From positions 1 to 64,000 of the forward strand of contig CAILLK010000044.1 in assembly GCA_903835005.1 (NCBI GenBank): a stretch of 64,000 nt of DNA, given 5' to 3'. The first letter of the stretch is position 1, and each line of letters opens with the position of its first letter. The notes beneath the pieces were generated by a model. That model did not search any database. It worked only from the letters and a program-made list of their open reading frames with translations, and was not told the origin of the DNA. Shown here in pieces: positions 1-10,013 of the stretch. Source of the stretch: an uncultured Bacteroidota bacterium (GTDB taxonomy: Bacteria; Bacteroidota; Bacteroidia; Chitinophagales; Chitinophagaceae). The position numbers and the translations under genes are program-made.

Positions 1-2285
1 AATACCTGATGGTGGAAATAGACCCGGCCGGAGGGACAGCTTATGCAGCAGCCGGTACCAGCCAGTTGCTGAGTGTGCCCTATGCACTCTATGCAGCATC
101 GGGAACCGCAGGCCCTCAAGGGCCAAAGGGTGATACAGGAGCGGCCGGGCCGACCGGCCCGGCCGGACCAACTGGTCCTGCTGGCCCCACCGGCCCGACA
201 GGCCTCACCGGAGCTACAGGAGCAACCGGCGCTACCGGCGCCACCGGAGCAACCGGCCCTGCCGGCCCGACAGGCCCAACCGGATTAACGGGAGCTACGG
301 GATCTACCGGCCCTGCCGGTCCGACAGGCCCTGCCGGCCCAACAGGATTAACCGGGGCTACCGGCCCTGTAGGTCCGACCGGTCCGATAGGATTAACCGG
401 CGCTACGGGCTCAACCGGCCCTGCCGGCCCAACCGGACCAGCCGGACCTACAGGCCCTGCAGGTCCTACCGGAGCCACAGGCCCGATGGGATTACCCGGA
501 ACAGGTTCAGGAACCATTACCTCAATCAACACAACTGCACCGCTTTCCGGCGGGCCGATTACCTCATCAGGAACAATCAGCATGACGACTTCGGGTGTAT
601 CTCCGGGTAGTTATGGAACTGCAACCTCTGTGCCCACTCTTACAGTAGACAGTTGGGGCAGGGTTACCGGTGCATTCAATACCACCATATCCGGCACAAC
701 TCCGGGTGGCGCAGCAGGCGGCGATCTTACTGGTACTTATCCAAGCCCAACCCTGGTTACTACAGGTGTAGCAGCAGGAACCTATGGAACTGCCACATCC
801 ACATCCACAATTACTGTGGATGCAAAAGGCAGAGTAACTTCAGCATCCAATACCCCGATTTCCGGTATTGCCCCAAGCGGACCCGCAGGTGGCGACCTTG
901 TTGGTACATATCCAAACCCTACATTATCATTATCAGGTGTTACAGCAGGAAGTTACGGTAGCGCTACACAGGTTGGTACTTTTACCGTGGATGCAAAAGG
1001 CAGACTGACCCTTGCCGGAAATACCACTATCAGTGGAACCACCCCAGGCGGCGCAGCAGGTGGCGACCTTACAGGTACTTATCCTAACCCTAGTTTAGTA
1101 ACTTCAGGTGTTACTGCTGGTTCTTATGGTACCACATCTTCTGTACCTACCATTACTGTAGATGCAAAAGGAAGAATAACCAGCGCCGTTAATACAGCTA
1201 TCACTACAGGCGTAGCCGGTACAACCAATTACATACCGGTATTTACCAGTGCAACTGCGATTGGCAACTCCATCATGTATCAGAACCCTGCCGCAGGAAA
1301 CCGTATCGGTATCAATTATGGTACTACAAACCATGGTTTGGTAGCTATCAAAGCAACATCAGATACCGAGGCGATCTATATTAATATGAATAATTCTCCC
1401 TCAGCTGTTACCTCTGGTCTCGGTACTTCAGGTGGAGGATATGGAATTATTCGTCAGGAATATACCGGGCCTAATGATAATGTAAGGGTTGGTATTTTGG
1501 CCACAACTATCAAGTCTGTGGCAGATAAGGAGGGAATGGGTATTGAGGGGGCTGGTAATGCAGTAGGGGTAAGGGGCCTTGGAGAGGGCAGCGCTACAGG
1601 AACTACAATTTATGGCATTCAAGGACAATCTTATGGATCAGGGACCTACTCTGTTGGTGTTAGTGGGGATGCTGAAAATTACATTGGCGCACCTACATCT
1701 GCCTATGGAGTATATGGATATGCCACTGGGGGAACTACTAACTATGCGGTTTATTCTGATGGCGCCTGCCGTGTAAACGGAGCGCTTAGTAAAGCAAGTG
1801 GTACATTCGAAATTGACCATCCTCTTGATCCGGCTAATAAATACCTTTATCACAGCTTTGTGGAAAGCCCTGATATGATGAACATCTATAACGGCAATAT
1901 CACTACAGATGCTACAGGTATTGCAATAGTAACTATGCCTGACTATTTTAATGCATTGAATAAGGATTTTCGTTACCAACTTACAGTTATCGGTTCTTTT
2001 GCACAGGCTATGATCTCTAAAGAAATGAGTGGTAATACCTTCGAGATCAAAACCAATCAGCCCAATACAAAAGTAAGCTGGCAGGTAACGGGTGTTAGGC
2101 AAGATGCGTGGGCAAACGCTCACCGTATAGTTCCGGAAGTTGATAAACCAGAAGTTGAAAAAGGCAAATATCTTCATCCTGAATTATTCGGGCAATCTAA
2201 GGATTTGAAAATTGGCTCTCCAAAACGTAATAGCGCTAAAAACGACCCAGCTATAATTTCTCATGGCGACAGAGTACAGAAATAA
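1..2285 (+). CDS. Collagen-like, fibre-type surface protein (5' end outside window)
   Basis: This gene is partial: the frame is open to the left edge, and its first residues (VEIDPAGGT...[12 protein letters not shown]) match residues about 105-130 of the paralogue at 3084, so the signal peptide and N-terminal domain lie upstream. After that comes a Gly-X-Y collagen-like stalk of about 45 triplets (mostly GPT, GPA, GAT, GLT; about 108-500). Next are four copies of a roughly 65-residue module with [17 protein letters not shown] and [11 protein letters not shown] motifs, then a less repetitive region. The C-terminal domain ([17 protein letters not shown] ... [12 protein letters not shown]) is shared with the paralogue. 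The architecture resembles trimeric phage tail fibres and exported adhesins. An extracellular binding role is inferred; no catalytic motif is visible. A strong terminator follows the stop. Confidence 0.8.
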   Translation, partial: YLMVEIDPAGGTAYAAAGTSQLLSVPYALYAASGTAGPQGPKGDTGAAGPTGPAGPTGPAGPTGPTGLTGATGATGATGATGATGPAGPTGPTGLTGATGSTGPAGPTGPAGPTGLTGATGPVGPTGPIGLTGATGSTGPAGPTGPAGPTGPAGPTGATGPMGLPGTGSGTITSINTTAPLSGGPITSSGTISMTTSGVSPGSYGTATSVPTLTVDSWGRVTGAFNTTISGTTPGGAAGGDLTGTYPSPTLVTTGVAAGTYGTATSTSTITVDAKGRVTSASNTPISGIAPSGPAGGDLVGTYPNPTLSLSGVTAGSYGSATQVGTFTVDAKGRLTLAGNTTISGTTPGGAAGGDLTGTYPNPSLVTSGVTAGSYGTTSSVPTITVDAKGRITSAVNTAITTGVAGTTNYIPVFTSATAIGNSIMYQNPAAGNRIGINYGTTNHGLVAIKATSDTEAIYINMNNSPSAVTSGLGTSGGGYGIIRQEYTGPNDNVRVGILATTIKSVADKEGMGIEGAGNAVGVRGLGEGSATGTTIYGIQGQSYGSGTYSVGVSGDAENYIGAPTSAYGVYGYATGGTTNYAVYSDGACRVNGALSKASGTFEIDHPLDPANKYLYHSFVESPDMMNIYNGNITTDATGIAIVTMPDYFNALNKDFRYQLTVIGSFAQAMISKEMSGNTFEIKTNQPNTKVSWQVTGVRQDAWANAHRIVPEVDKPEVEKGKYLHPELFGQSKDLKIGSPKRNSAKNDPAIISHGDRVQK
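108..500 (+). repeat. Collagen-like GXY triplet repeat tract
   Basis: This is a GC-rich in-frame tract that codes for Gly-X-Y triplets with Pro, Ala, Leu and Thr at X/Y. At the DNA level it is a mosaic of nearly identical 9- and 18-base units (GGCCCGACAGGCC-like), so length change by slippage or recombination is plausible. The opposite strand is also open here only because of this base composition. Confidence 0.85.
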
Positions 2286-2310
2286 TATAAATAAATATAT
2301 GATTTTGTAT

Positions 2311-2346
2311 AAAACAGGCTGCCCTTAAAGGCGGCCTGTTTTGTTA
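2311..2346 (+). terminator. Rho-independent terminator after the collagen-like gene
   Basis: AAAACAGGCTGCC and GGCGGCCTGTTTT form a 13-bp stem with one G-U pair around a short CTTAAA loop, followed by a T-rich run. It starts 26 bases after the stop codon. Confidence 0.85.
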
Positions 2347-2554
2347 TTTAAAATCAAATAAATTATTGTCTTATTGTTAAGTTGGAAATTTACCTGTCAG
2401 GTACAAATTATTTCGCTTACTTTTATTTTAACATAATTTTCTAAATTGGCTATATTTTGAGTATCAGGTCGTTATTTTTTCAATATTTGTGGCTTCTGTT
2501 ATAAGTTTTTTCTGCAATTATTTTGCTTTCACTTTTTTAAAAACCAGATTCAAT

Positions 2555-3064
2555 ATGACCAGAACTATTTTATTAATTCCTATTGCACTGGCAGCAATAA
2601 CCAATTTGCAAGCGCAAACCATAGGGCCTGCTACCCTTAATTCAGCAGGTGGCAGCAAAATAATCGGCACCAGCGAATTTGACTGGTCGGTAGGCGAGAT
2701 GACCATGATCAGCACTTTCACTACATCGAATGTGATTGTTACGCAAGGTATCCTTCAACCGTCTGATGCGATGACCGGTGTGCCGCAAACATCATTGCTG
2801 ACAGATAATATGCAGGTATTTCCAAATCCTGCTACATCGGTTATTACCATTAAATACTCATCCCGGGCCACTGGAACTCTTGATTTCCGGCTGATTGACA
2901 TGACCGGTAAAACAATGATCAATAATACAATTTATGTAAAAGAGGGAATCAATGACCAGCAGGTAGATCTGACCGGCCTTGCCTGTGCATCCTACATTCT
3001 TGAAATAACCGCTCATACTCTGCACACGGAAACCAAATCTTATAAAATTCAAAAAATTAAATAA
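2555..3064 (+). CDS. Small exported protein with T9SS type A sorting domain
   Basis: This 169-residue protein has a signal peptide (MTRTILLIPIALAAITNLQA, then QTIGP). The ATG at 2555 is chosen because it places this signal peptide first; the frame is open to 2489 but would add 22 unrelated residues. Residues about 20-75 (LNSAGGSKIIGTSEFDWSVGEM ... GILQP) look like the short N-terminal region seen in many Bacteroidota sorting-domain proteins. Residues about 88-169 carry a type A T9SS C-terminal domain: VFPNPATSVITIKY, then LIDMTGKTM and a basic C-terminus. T9SS cargo is exported by Sec, crosses the outer membrane through the T9SS, and is released or anchored. It lies 20 bases upstream of the large fibre gene and may be co-transcribed with it. 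No enzymatic function is recognised. Confidence 0.8.
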   Translation: MTRTILLIPIALAAITNLQAQTIGPATLNSAGGSKIIGTSEFDWSVGEMTMISTFTTSNVIVTQGILQPSDAMTGVPQTSLLTDNMQVFPNPATSVITIKYSSRATGTLDFRLIDMTGKTMINNTIYVKEGINDQQVDLTGLACASYILEITAHTLHTETKSYKIQKIK

Positions 3065-3083
3065 CCTAAAAACAGAACACAGT

Positions 3084-6000
3084 ATGAAGAAGATAGTACT
3101 TTTTGCGGCATTATATCTGGCTGCAGCAATAACCGTAAAAGCTCAGGCGCCGCAGGCCTTAAATTACCAGGGAGTAGCCCGCAATGTTTCCGGTTCTCCA
3201 TTGGCCGCAACACCAATTGGTCTGCAACTTATCATACATGACGGATCAGCCGGCGGAACTATTATTTACCAGGAGACACAGACACCTACCACAAATTCCT
3301 TTGGTATCTACACAGTGCAGATTGGTACCGGAAATGTTGTATCGGGCACCTTCAATGGCATTAACTGGGGCAGTGGCAATAAATTTCTTGAGGTTGGTAT
3401 TGACCCTGCGGGCGGCACAAGTTTTACCTCTGCAGGTACATCTCAATTAGTAAGTGTGCCTTATGCGGTATATGCCAACAATGCAGGAAATGCACTTACT
3501 GCAACCAGTGCAGGAACACTTTCGGGTACAGTGCCGATGAGTGGCGATGTTACAGGTACCAATACTGCCGCGAATGTGGTTAAGTTGCAGGGCAACAGTA
3601 TAAGCAGCGCCAGTCCGGCAGCAGGGCAACGGCTTACCTGGGATGCCGGAACAAGCTCCTGGACACCGCAGACGGATATGGGTACTGTAGATACAATTAT
3701 TGCCGGTACCGGTTTATCAGGAGGAATCATAACTTCATCAGGTACAATAAGTATGCCTGATGTGGGAACCGCAGGAACATACGGATCTGCTACACAGGTG
3801 CCCGTAATTACCACAGATGCACAGGGACGCGTGAGCGGAGTGACCAATACAACCATTGCCGGAGACAATTGGGGAACACAATCCGTGGTAACTGATGCAA
3901 CGCTGGCCGGAAACGGACTGACGGCAACACCTCTTAAAATAGCACAGCACGGAGCAACAACCGGGCAGGCACTTGAATGGAACGGAACAACCTGGCTGCC
4001 GGCTACAATTCCTGCACCGGTTACATATGCTGCAGGTACAGGTTTATTACTCGCAGGAACCACCTTCAGCGCACAGAGTACCACAGCAATGTGGAATGCC
4101 AATGAATTGCAGGGAAATACGATCAGCACAACCACTCCTACAGCAGGACAGGGTTTAATTTGGAGCGGCACGTCTTGGGCGCCAGCTTCTTTGCCCAGCT
4201 ATACTGCAGGCACAGGACTCTCGCTTGCAGGGTCGGTTTTCAGCGCACAGAATACTGCTGCACTCTGGAATGCAAACCAACTGCAGGGCAATGCCGTAAG
4301 TGCCACAGCGCCTGCTGCAGGCCAGGGATTGGTATGGAGCGGCACATCGTGGTCACCTGCAGCACTTACACCAGCTTATACTGCCGGCACAGGGTTATCG
4401 CTTGCGGGAACAACTTTCAATGCGCAAAATGCTACCGCATTATGGAATGCAAACGAACTTCAGGGTAACGCAATAAGTACAACAGCGCCGGCTTCCGGGC
4501 AGGGATTGGTATGGACCGGAAGTGCATGGGCTCCGGGCACACTTTCCGGAACGGTAATTTCGGCAGGTACAGGTATTAATATTGCATCGGGGGTGGTTAG
4601 TGCACAAACTACCACTGCGCTATGGAATGCCAATGAGCTGCAGGGTAAAAATATAAGCGCCACAGCTCCGACTTCAGGGCAGGAACTAACCTGGAACTCC
4701 GGGACCAGTTCATGGACTCCAACCAACCCATCGGGAGGGACAGTAACAACTATTAATACTACAGCAGGACAGTTAACCGGAGGGCCAATAACCACAACAG
4801 GAACACTTGGCCTGGCTACCACTTCAGTTACAGCAGGCACTTATGGCTCAGGTACTCAGGTGCCTAGCATAGCAGTAGATGCCTATGGCAGAATAACCAG
4901 CGCAAGCAATACCACTATTGCCGGAACCACACCGGGAGGAGCCGCTGGCGGCGACCTTACAGGAACCTATCCTAATCCTGCATTGGTAGCCACTGGTGTA
5001 ACCACCGGTTCATATGGTACCACAACACAGGTGCCAACAATAACTGTTGATGCAAAAGGAAGGATCACTTCGGCATCTAATACTACAATTTCCGGTGTTG
5101 CTCCGGGTGGTGCAGCAGGTGGTGACCTTACCGGCACTTATCCGAACCCGGCAGTAGCTACAGGGGCCATAACCAACGCAAAAGTTGCTCCGGCAGCAGG
5201 TATTGTATATTCAAAACTTAATCTGACCGGCAGCATCGCCATTGCCGACCACAGCGCTACAGGAGCGCCATCTGCAACTACTTTTCTCAGAGGTGACAAT
5301 ACATGGAATACACCAACCGGTATTACCCCCGGCGGAACAGCAGGCGGCGACCTTGCCGGTACCTATCCAAACCCAACGGTTTCAACAGGCGCTATTACGA
5401 ATGCCAAAGTTGCCCCTGCAGCGGCAATCGCTTACTCAAAACTTAATTTAACAGGCAGTATTGCAATAGCAGACCACAGCGCTACAGGAGTTCCTTCTGC
5501 TGCAACCTTCCTGAGAGGAGACAATACGTGGAGCACACCGGCAGGTGGAGCACCAAGCGGCCCTGCAGGCGGCGACCTTAGCGGTACATATCCTAATCCG
5601 GCTTTAACTACTTCAGGTGTTACTGCAGGCTCTTATGGTAATGCAACGAACATACCAACAGTTGTGGTAGATGCGAAAGGCAGGGTAACATCAGCATCCA
5701 ATAATGCTGTTACTATTCCTGTGGTTTCAGGTACTACAAATTATATCTCTAAATTCACTTCCCCGACTGCTATTGGCAATTCAGAGGTATTTGATAATGG
5801 CACAGCTGTGGGAATAGGAACAACAACTCCGTCAGCAACTGATAAGCTGGAGGTTATAAACTCAAGTACAGCTACAAATTACAAGGCCATTCATGGTGTG
5901 TCCGGTGGGGTATCCACAGGTTCTATAACCGTTGCATCGGGTGTTTACGGCGAATCAAATACAGGCATAGGCATTTCGGGTGTAGGCCAGGCCAACGACG

Positions 6001-7175
6001 GTATTTTCGGCTACACTACATCTGCAACAAACGCGGGTGTAGAGGGATATAATTCCACAGCCGGCGGTGCAGGCGTTTTAGGTTCTGTTTCAGCATCCGG
6101 TGGAGTTGCCGGTTACTTTGATGGTGGAACAAGCGGTGGTATAGGTGTAGGAGTTTATGAAGGTAAATCTGGTTTTGAAACGCTGACACCAAGGGCAACA
6201 ATTGAGGCAAAATCAACGGCAGATACTATGGCGGGATGGTTTTCTACAAGTACATCTGCTCCAGCTACCTCTCACGGGATTGTTGAAGTGGATTATTCGG
6301 GCACTACTGATAATGCTACCGCATTTATTGCCAATGCAAATAATGTTTCAACTAATAATGGTACAGTAGGTGTGGGTGCATATGGAACTGGTGTAGGTCT
6401 TGATGCGCAGGGTTCATCAAGCCTGGTATCAGGTACTGCAAGTTCAAGAGGTTTGGATGGATCTGGATACAGTAATGATCAGTATGCTCTGGGTGTGGGC
6501 GCCTACGGTAATAAGAATGGCACAGGCGCTGCTCCTGCCACATGTTATGGCATTGTGGGTAATGCTACAGGCGGAACTACCAATTACGGGGCTTACTTCT
6601 TTGGAGACGTACATCTTACAGGTACTTTAACCGGAGGAACTAAAGCATTCAAAATCGACCATCCTCTTGACCCGGCAAATAAATACCTGTATCATTCCTG
6701 CATAGAATCAGATGAAATGGTTAATATTTATTCAGGTAATGTAACTACAGATGCTACAGGAACAGCTGTAGTTAATATGCCTGATTATTTTGAAGCATTA
6801 AACAAAGATTTCAGATACCAGCTTACTGTTATCGGAACTTTTGCTCAGGCAATTATTTCAAAGGAAGTAAGCGGTAATTCATTTGAAATAAAAAGCAGTC
6901 AGCCAAATGTGAAAGTGAGCTGGCAGGTAACTGGCGTTCGTCATGATGCCTATGCAAACGCTCACCGCATTGTGCCCGAGGTCGAGAAAGAGTCTTATAA
7001 TAAAGGCAGGTACTTAGACCCGGCTGATTATGGCAAACCAGAAAACCAGATGATTGGTTATGAGGTTTCAAAGCCAGCCAAAGCAAAGATCAGCCATACA
7101 ACTGTTGAAGCTAATAAATCTCAGCAGCCATCAGTAAATCATATTGTCACTCATCAGGGTGTAGATAAAAACTAG
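3084..7175 (+). CDS. Large fibre-like repeat surface protein (1363 aa)
   Basis: The start at 3084 opens a signal peptide (MKKIVLFAALYLAAAITVKA, then QAPQALNYQG). Residues about 20-130 form an N-terminal domain (LNYQGVARN, GIDPAGGT, SVPYAVYA), whose end is also seen in the truncated paralogue at the window edge. About 190-530 holds tandem modules with AGTGLSLAG, ALWNANELQGN and GQGLVWSGTSW. About 550-880 holds the [11 protein letters not shown] / [15 protein letters not shown] / LRGDNTW modules common to phage tail fibres and Bacteroidota exported proteins. After a region with enzyme-free, Gly/Ser-rich sequence, the last 170 residues repeat the [17 protein letters not shown] ... [12 protein letters not shown] domain of the upstream paralogue. 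No collagen-like stalk is present: the two genes share both ends but differ in the stalk. A surface filament or adhesin is inferred. A terminator follows. Confidence 0.8.
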   Translation: MKKIVLFAALYLAAAITVKAQAPQALNYQGVARNVSGSPLAATPIGLQLIIHDGSAGGTIIYQETQTPTTNSFGIYTVQIGTGNVVSGTFNGINWGSGNKFLEVGIDPAGGTSFTSAGTSQLVSVPYAVYANNAGNALTATSAGTLSGTVPMSGDVTGTNTAANVVKLQGNSISSASPAAGQRLTWDAGTSSWTPQTDMGTVDTIIAGTGLSGGIITSSGTISMPDVGTAGTYGSATQVPVITTDAQGRVSGVTNTTIAGDNWGTQSVVTDATLAGNGLTATPLKIAQHGATTGQALEWNGTTWLPATIPAPVTYAAGTGLLLAGTTFSAQSTTAMWNANELQGNTISTTTPTAGQGLIWSGTSWAPASLPSYTAGTGLSLAGSVFSAQNTAALWNANQLQGNAVSATAPAAGQGLVWSGTSWSPAALTPAYTAGTGLSLAGTTFNAQNATALWNANELQGNAISTTAPASGQGLVWTGSAWAPGTLSGTVISAGTGINIASGVVSAQTTTALWNANELQGKNISATAPTSGQELTWNSGTSSWTPTNPSGGTVTTINTTAGQLTGGPITTTGTLGLATTSVTAGTYGSGTQVPSIAVDAYGRITSASNTTIAGTTPGGAAGGDLTGTYPNPALVATGVTTGSYGTTTQVPTITVDAKGRITSASNTTISGVAPGGAAGGDLTGTYPNPAVATGAITNAKVAPAAGIVYSKLNLTGSIAIADHSATGAPSATTFLRGDNTWNTPTGITPGGTAGGDLAGTYPNPTVSTGAITNAKVAPAAAIAYSKLNLTGSIAIADHSATGVPSAATFLRGDNTWSTPAGGAPSGPAGGDLSGTYPNPALTTSGVTAGSYGNATNIPTVVVDAKGRVTSASNNAVTIPVVSGTTNYISKFTSPTAIGNSEVFDNGTAVGIGTTTPSATDKLEVINSSTATNYKAIHGVSGGVSTGSITVASGVYGESNTGIGISGVGQANDGIFGYTTSATNAGVEGYNSTAGGAGVLGSVSASGGVAGYFDGGTSGGIGVGVYEGKSGFETLTPRATIEAKSTADTMAGWFSTSTSAPATSHGIVEVDYSGTTDNATAFIANANNVSTNNGTVGVGAYGTGVGLDAQGSSSLVSGTASSRGLDGSGYSNDQYALGVGAYGNKNGTGAAPATCYGIVGNATGGTTNYGAYFFGDVHLTGTLTGGTKAFKIDHPLDPANKYLYHSCIESDEMVNIYSGNVTTDATGTAVVNMPDYFEALNKDFRYQLTVIGTFAQAIISKEVSGNSFEIKSSQPNVKVSWQVTGVRHDAYANAHRIVPEVEKESYNKGRYLDPADYGKPENQMIGYEVSKPAKAKISHTTVEANKSQQPSVNHIVTHQGVDKN

Positions 7176-7220
7176 CCTGAATTATCAGGCTTGTCCGAAA
7201 TTGTTATTATTGATACGGAG

Positions 7221-7256
7221 AAGGGGTTGCCGATATTGTTGGCAGCCCTTTTTTAT
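7221..7256 (+). terminator. Rho-independent terminator after the large fibre gene
   Basis: AAGGGGTTGCC and GGCAGCCCTTT pair over about 11 bp (two G-U pairs) around GATATTGTT, then a T run. It lies within the open frame upstream of the GH2 gene, which argues that GH2 translation starts further downstream. Confidence 0.75.
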
Positions 7257-7361
7257 GTATTATATGGTCAGGTAACTATTGTTTGTTTTAGAACCTATGT
7301 TATCCACCTTCAACCAACCCGGCTACCTGAATTTATTCACTTGGATACTTTTATCTACTTT

Positions 7362-10013
7362 GTGGAAAAAATACGGGTAGTGCATATAAGGCTGGTCATA
7401 ATTATACTTCTTTCCTGGTTCTGGTGCATACCGAATGGCAGCTACGCCCAGCAACAATATGAACTCAATCAGAACTGGCATTGTATCAAAGCCTCTGAGC
7501 TCAATAAATCCGGGGAGCAATTATCTGTTATTTCCTTTCCCCTCAGCGGTTTTATGCCTGCGGTAGTACCGGGTACTGTACTTACAACCTTGCTTGAAAA
7601 CAAAAAGATTCCGGATCCGTTTTATGGTATGAATAATGAATTGATTCCTGATATTTATAAGGTGGGCAGGGACTATTATACCTATTGGTTTGTGACTGAT
7701 TTTAAAGAATCTTTTCCGGGTAAAGAAGATAAAGTGTGGCTTAACTTTCGTGGGATAAATTACAGCGCCGATATTTTCCTTAACGGGCATAAACTGAATG
7801 ATAAACCAGATAAGGGAATGTTTCTGAGGCAGAGTTATGATATTACTCCGCTGCTGAATAAAGACAGGCAAAACCGCCTTGCAGTAATCGTTTATCCTCC
7901 CGACCCGGTGGGTAACCCTAATGGAGGGCAGGGTGGTGATGGGACCATTGCACACAGCATTACCAATCAATATGTGGCGGGGTGGGACTGGATTCAACCA
8001 GTGAGGGACAGAAACACAGGTATATGGGATAAAGTGTTTATAAAGCAAACAAGGCAGGTGCATGTGGAGAACACCCATGTGGTTACGCTTGTGCCAGGGC
8101 GCCGCACCCCGGATGGCAAGCAGAAACCGGCAATTCTTAAAGTGACCACTGAAGTGGAGAACCCTGATAGTACTGCCGATATAGAGGGGGTTGCGCAGTA
8201 TGAAGTAGAAGGTAAAAAAGTCTCGTTAAAGGTTAGGGTAGCTCCCGGAACATCTGAATTTGTTGAGTTTCCGCCACTCTCCCTGGATAGTCCGAGGTTA
8301 TGGTGGCCCAATGGATACGGCCCGCAGAATTTATATAATCTGAAGGTTCGTTTTCTGATTAACGGTAAAATTGTTTCGGATGAAGAGCAGGTTGTTTTTG
8401 GAGTTCGCGAACTTAAGGCGGTATGGAATAAAAAGACCAGCAGCAGGGAGCTGCATGTAAATGGGCAAAAGATATTTATCAAAGGGGGCAACCGTATCCT
8501 TTCTGATGAAATGCTGCGCTTTTCAAAAGAGCGTTATGATGCCGAAGTAAGGTATCACCGGGATATGAACCTGAACCTGATAAGGGTATGGGGTGGGGGG
8601 ATAACCGAGCGGCCTGAATTTTATGAAGCCTGCGATAAATACGGGCTGATGGTGATGCAGGATTTCTGGGTGTCGGGCGATTGCAATGGCCGCTGGTACG
8701 ACCCTATGAAGCTGGAGGATACCAATGCGCGCAGAAATTATCCCGATGATCACGGATTGTTGCTGGAATCACTGGCAGACCAGGTAATGCTGCTGCGCAA
8801 TCATCCATCTCTCGTGTATTGGTGCGGCGGAAATGAGATAAGGCTGCCGGCTGATGTGCTGATGCCGTTCAGGGATTCGGTACTGCATGAACTGGACAGC
8901 ACCCGATTCTTTTTTGAGTACTCGAATGATGACAGCATGTCGCTGCATAGCGGAGACGGGCCGTATACTATTCAGCCCGATACTTTTTTCTGGAACCACC
9001 GGTCATTCCCGTTTAACTCGGAGGTAGGCTCGGTAGGTATTGGTGATCTTGAATCCCTGGAGCGGTTTATTCCGAAAGAGCATCTTGTTCCTCCGTTTTA
9101 TGATGCCAAAACGCATTCATGGACTGTAGATTCAGTATGGAAATACCACAAGTTTATTGGTTATGATTCGGCAATAGAGGCTTATGGTCATCCCAGGGAT
9201 ATAGCAGACTTTGCGATGAAGGCGCAGTTGGTAAACTATAATCAGTACCGTGCACTTATGGAAGGGTACACCAATCATATGTGGGACTGGTATACAGGTG
9301 CGATTATCTGGAAGACACAGAATCCATGGACTGCCATGGTCGGGCAGATGTATGATGTATATCTCGATCCTAATGCCTGCCTGTATGGATTGAGGGAGGG
9401 GGCCAAGCCTCTGCATGTAATGTATGACCAGACTACTAAAAATTTACAATTGGCGAATAATGGCTGCAAAGCAAGTCCGATACTGGAGGTTTCAGCGCTG
9501 ATTCTGGATAAGCAGGGAGAGATACTATCGCGCGAAACGATTTATATTTCTGCTTCGGCTAACAAGACCATTGTGTGCGGCAAATTGAAAGAAGGATGGG
9601 AGCAAAAAGGAGCTTTTTTTTATCTGTGTGCGATCGACACTGCTAAAGACTCAGTATATGACTGCAACCTTTATTGGCTGCCCGATAAAAATGGGAAATA
9701 TACAGCCCTGCAGGAAATGCCTAAGGCAGAGCCGGAGGTAAGGGCGCAACTTACAGCACCGGGTGTGGTAAAGGTGCAGGTTACAAACTTCCATGGAGCC
9801 TATGCTTTTTTCATGCGAGCATCAGTTGTTGACAGTAAAACAAAAAAAAGGATATTACCTGCTTTCTGCAATAATAACTATTTTTCAGTTTTTCCACAGT
9901 TCACCGAAGAGATCCAAATTGATTTTACCCCGGTTCCTGGAGTAACCCCAATGCTTGAGCTGGAAGGTTGGAATGTGGATAAAATGTACATTGACTTAAA
10001 AACAGCAAAATGA
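7362..10013 (+). CDS. Secreted GH2 beta-mannosidase / endo-beta-mannosidase-like hydrolase
   Basis: This is a glycoside hydrolase family 2 protein. The N-terminal sugar-binding fold (LNFRGINYSADIFLNGHKL) is followed by the Ig-like domain and a TIM barrel with IRVWGGGITERPEFYEACD. The likely acid/base is Glu of WCGGNE (codon 8835) and the likely nucleophile is Glu of FNSEVGSVGI (codon 9021). The stretch AQLVNYNQYRALMEGY ... IWKTQNPWT closely recalls plant mannosylglycoprotein endo-beta-mannosidases and, less so, exo-beta-D-glucosaminidases; the exact substrate is inferred. No ATG precedes the signal peptide (HIRLVIIILLSWFWCIPNGSYA). Non-ATG starts lie at 7341 (TTG), 7362 (GTG) and 7380 (GTG). 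I chose 7362 because it gives a basic N-region, but the start is uncertain. The frame is open to 7191 across a terminator. The stop overlaps the next gene's start by ATGA, so translation is probably coupled. Confidence 0.85.
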   Translation: MEKIRVVHIRLVIIILLSWFWCIPNGSYAQQQYELNQNWHCIKASELNKSGEQLSVISFPLSGFMPAVVPGTVLTTLLENKKIPDPFYGMNNELIPDIYKVGRDYYTYWFVTDFKESFPGKEDKVWLNFRGINYSADIFLNGHKLNDKPDKGMFLRQSYDITPLLNKDRQNRLAVIVYPPDPVGNPNGGQGGDGTIAHSITNQYVAGWDWIQPVRDRNTGIWDKVFIKQTRQVHVENTHVVTLVPGRRTPDGKQKPAILKVTTEVENPDSTADIEGVAQYEVEGKKVSLKVRVAPGTSEFVEFPPLSLDSPRLWWPNGYGPQNLYNLKVRFLINGKIVSDEEQVVFGVRELKAVWNKKTSSRELHVNGQKIFIKGGNRILSDEMLRFSKERYDAEVRYHRDMNLNLIRVWGGGITERPEFYEACDKYGLMVMQDFWVSGDCNGRWYDPMKLEDTNARRNYPDDHGLLLESLADQVMLLRNHPSLVYWCGGNEIRLPADVLMPFRDSVLHELDSTRFFFEYSNDDSMSLHSGDGPYTIQPDTFFWNHRSFPFNSEVGSVGIGDLESLERFIPKEHLVPPFYDAKTHSWTVDSVWKYHKFIGYDSAIEAYGHPRDIADFAMKAQLVNYNQYRALMEGYTNHMWDWYTGAIIWKTQNPWTAMVGQMYDVYLDPNACLYGLREGAKPLHVMYDQTTKNLQLANNGCKASPILEVSALILDKQGEILSRETIYISASANKTIVCGKLKEGWEQKGAFFYLCAIDTAKDSVYDCNLYWLPDKNGKYTALQEMPKAEPEVRAQLTAPGVVKVQVTNFHGAYAFFMRASVVDSKTKKRILPAFCNNNYFSVFPQFTEEIQIDFTPVPGVTPMLELEGWNVDKMYIDLKTAK

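Noticed and set aside
116-583. 155-codon frame opposite the collagen-like tract
   Set aside because: The GPV/APV repeats are the reverse reading of the GXY tract; the + frame is supported by the paralogue.
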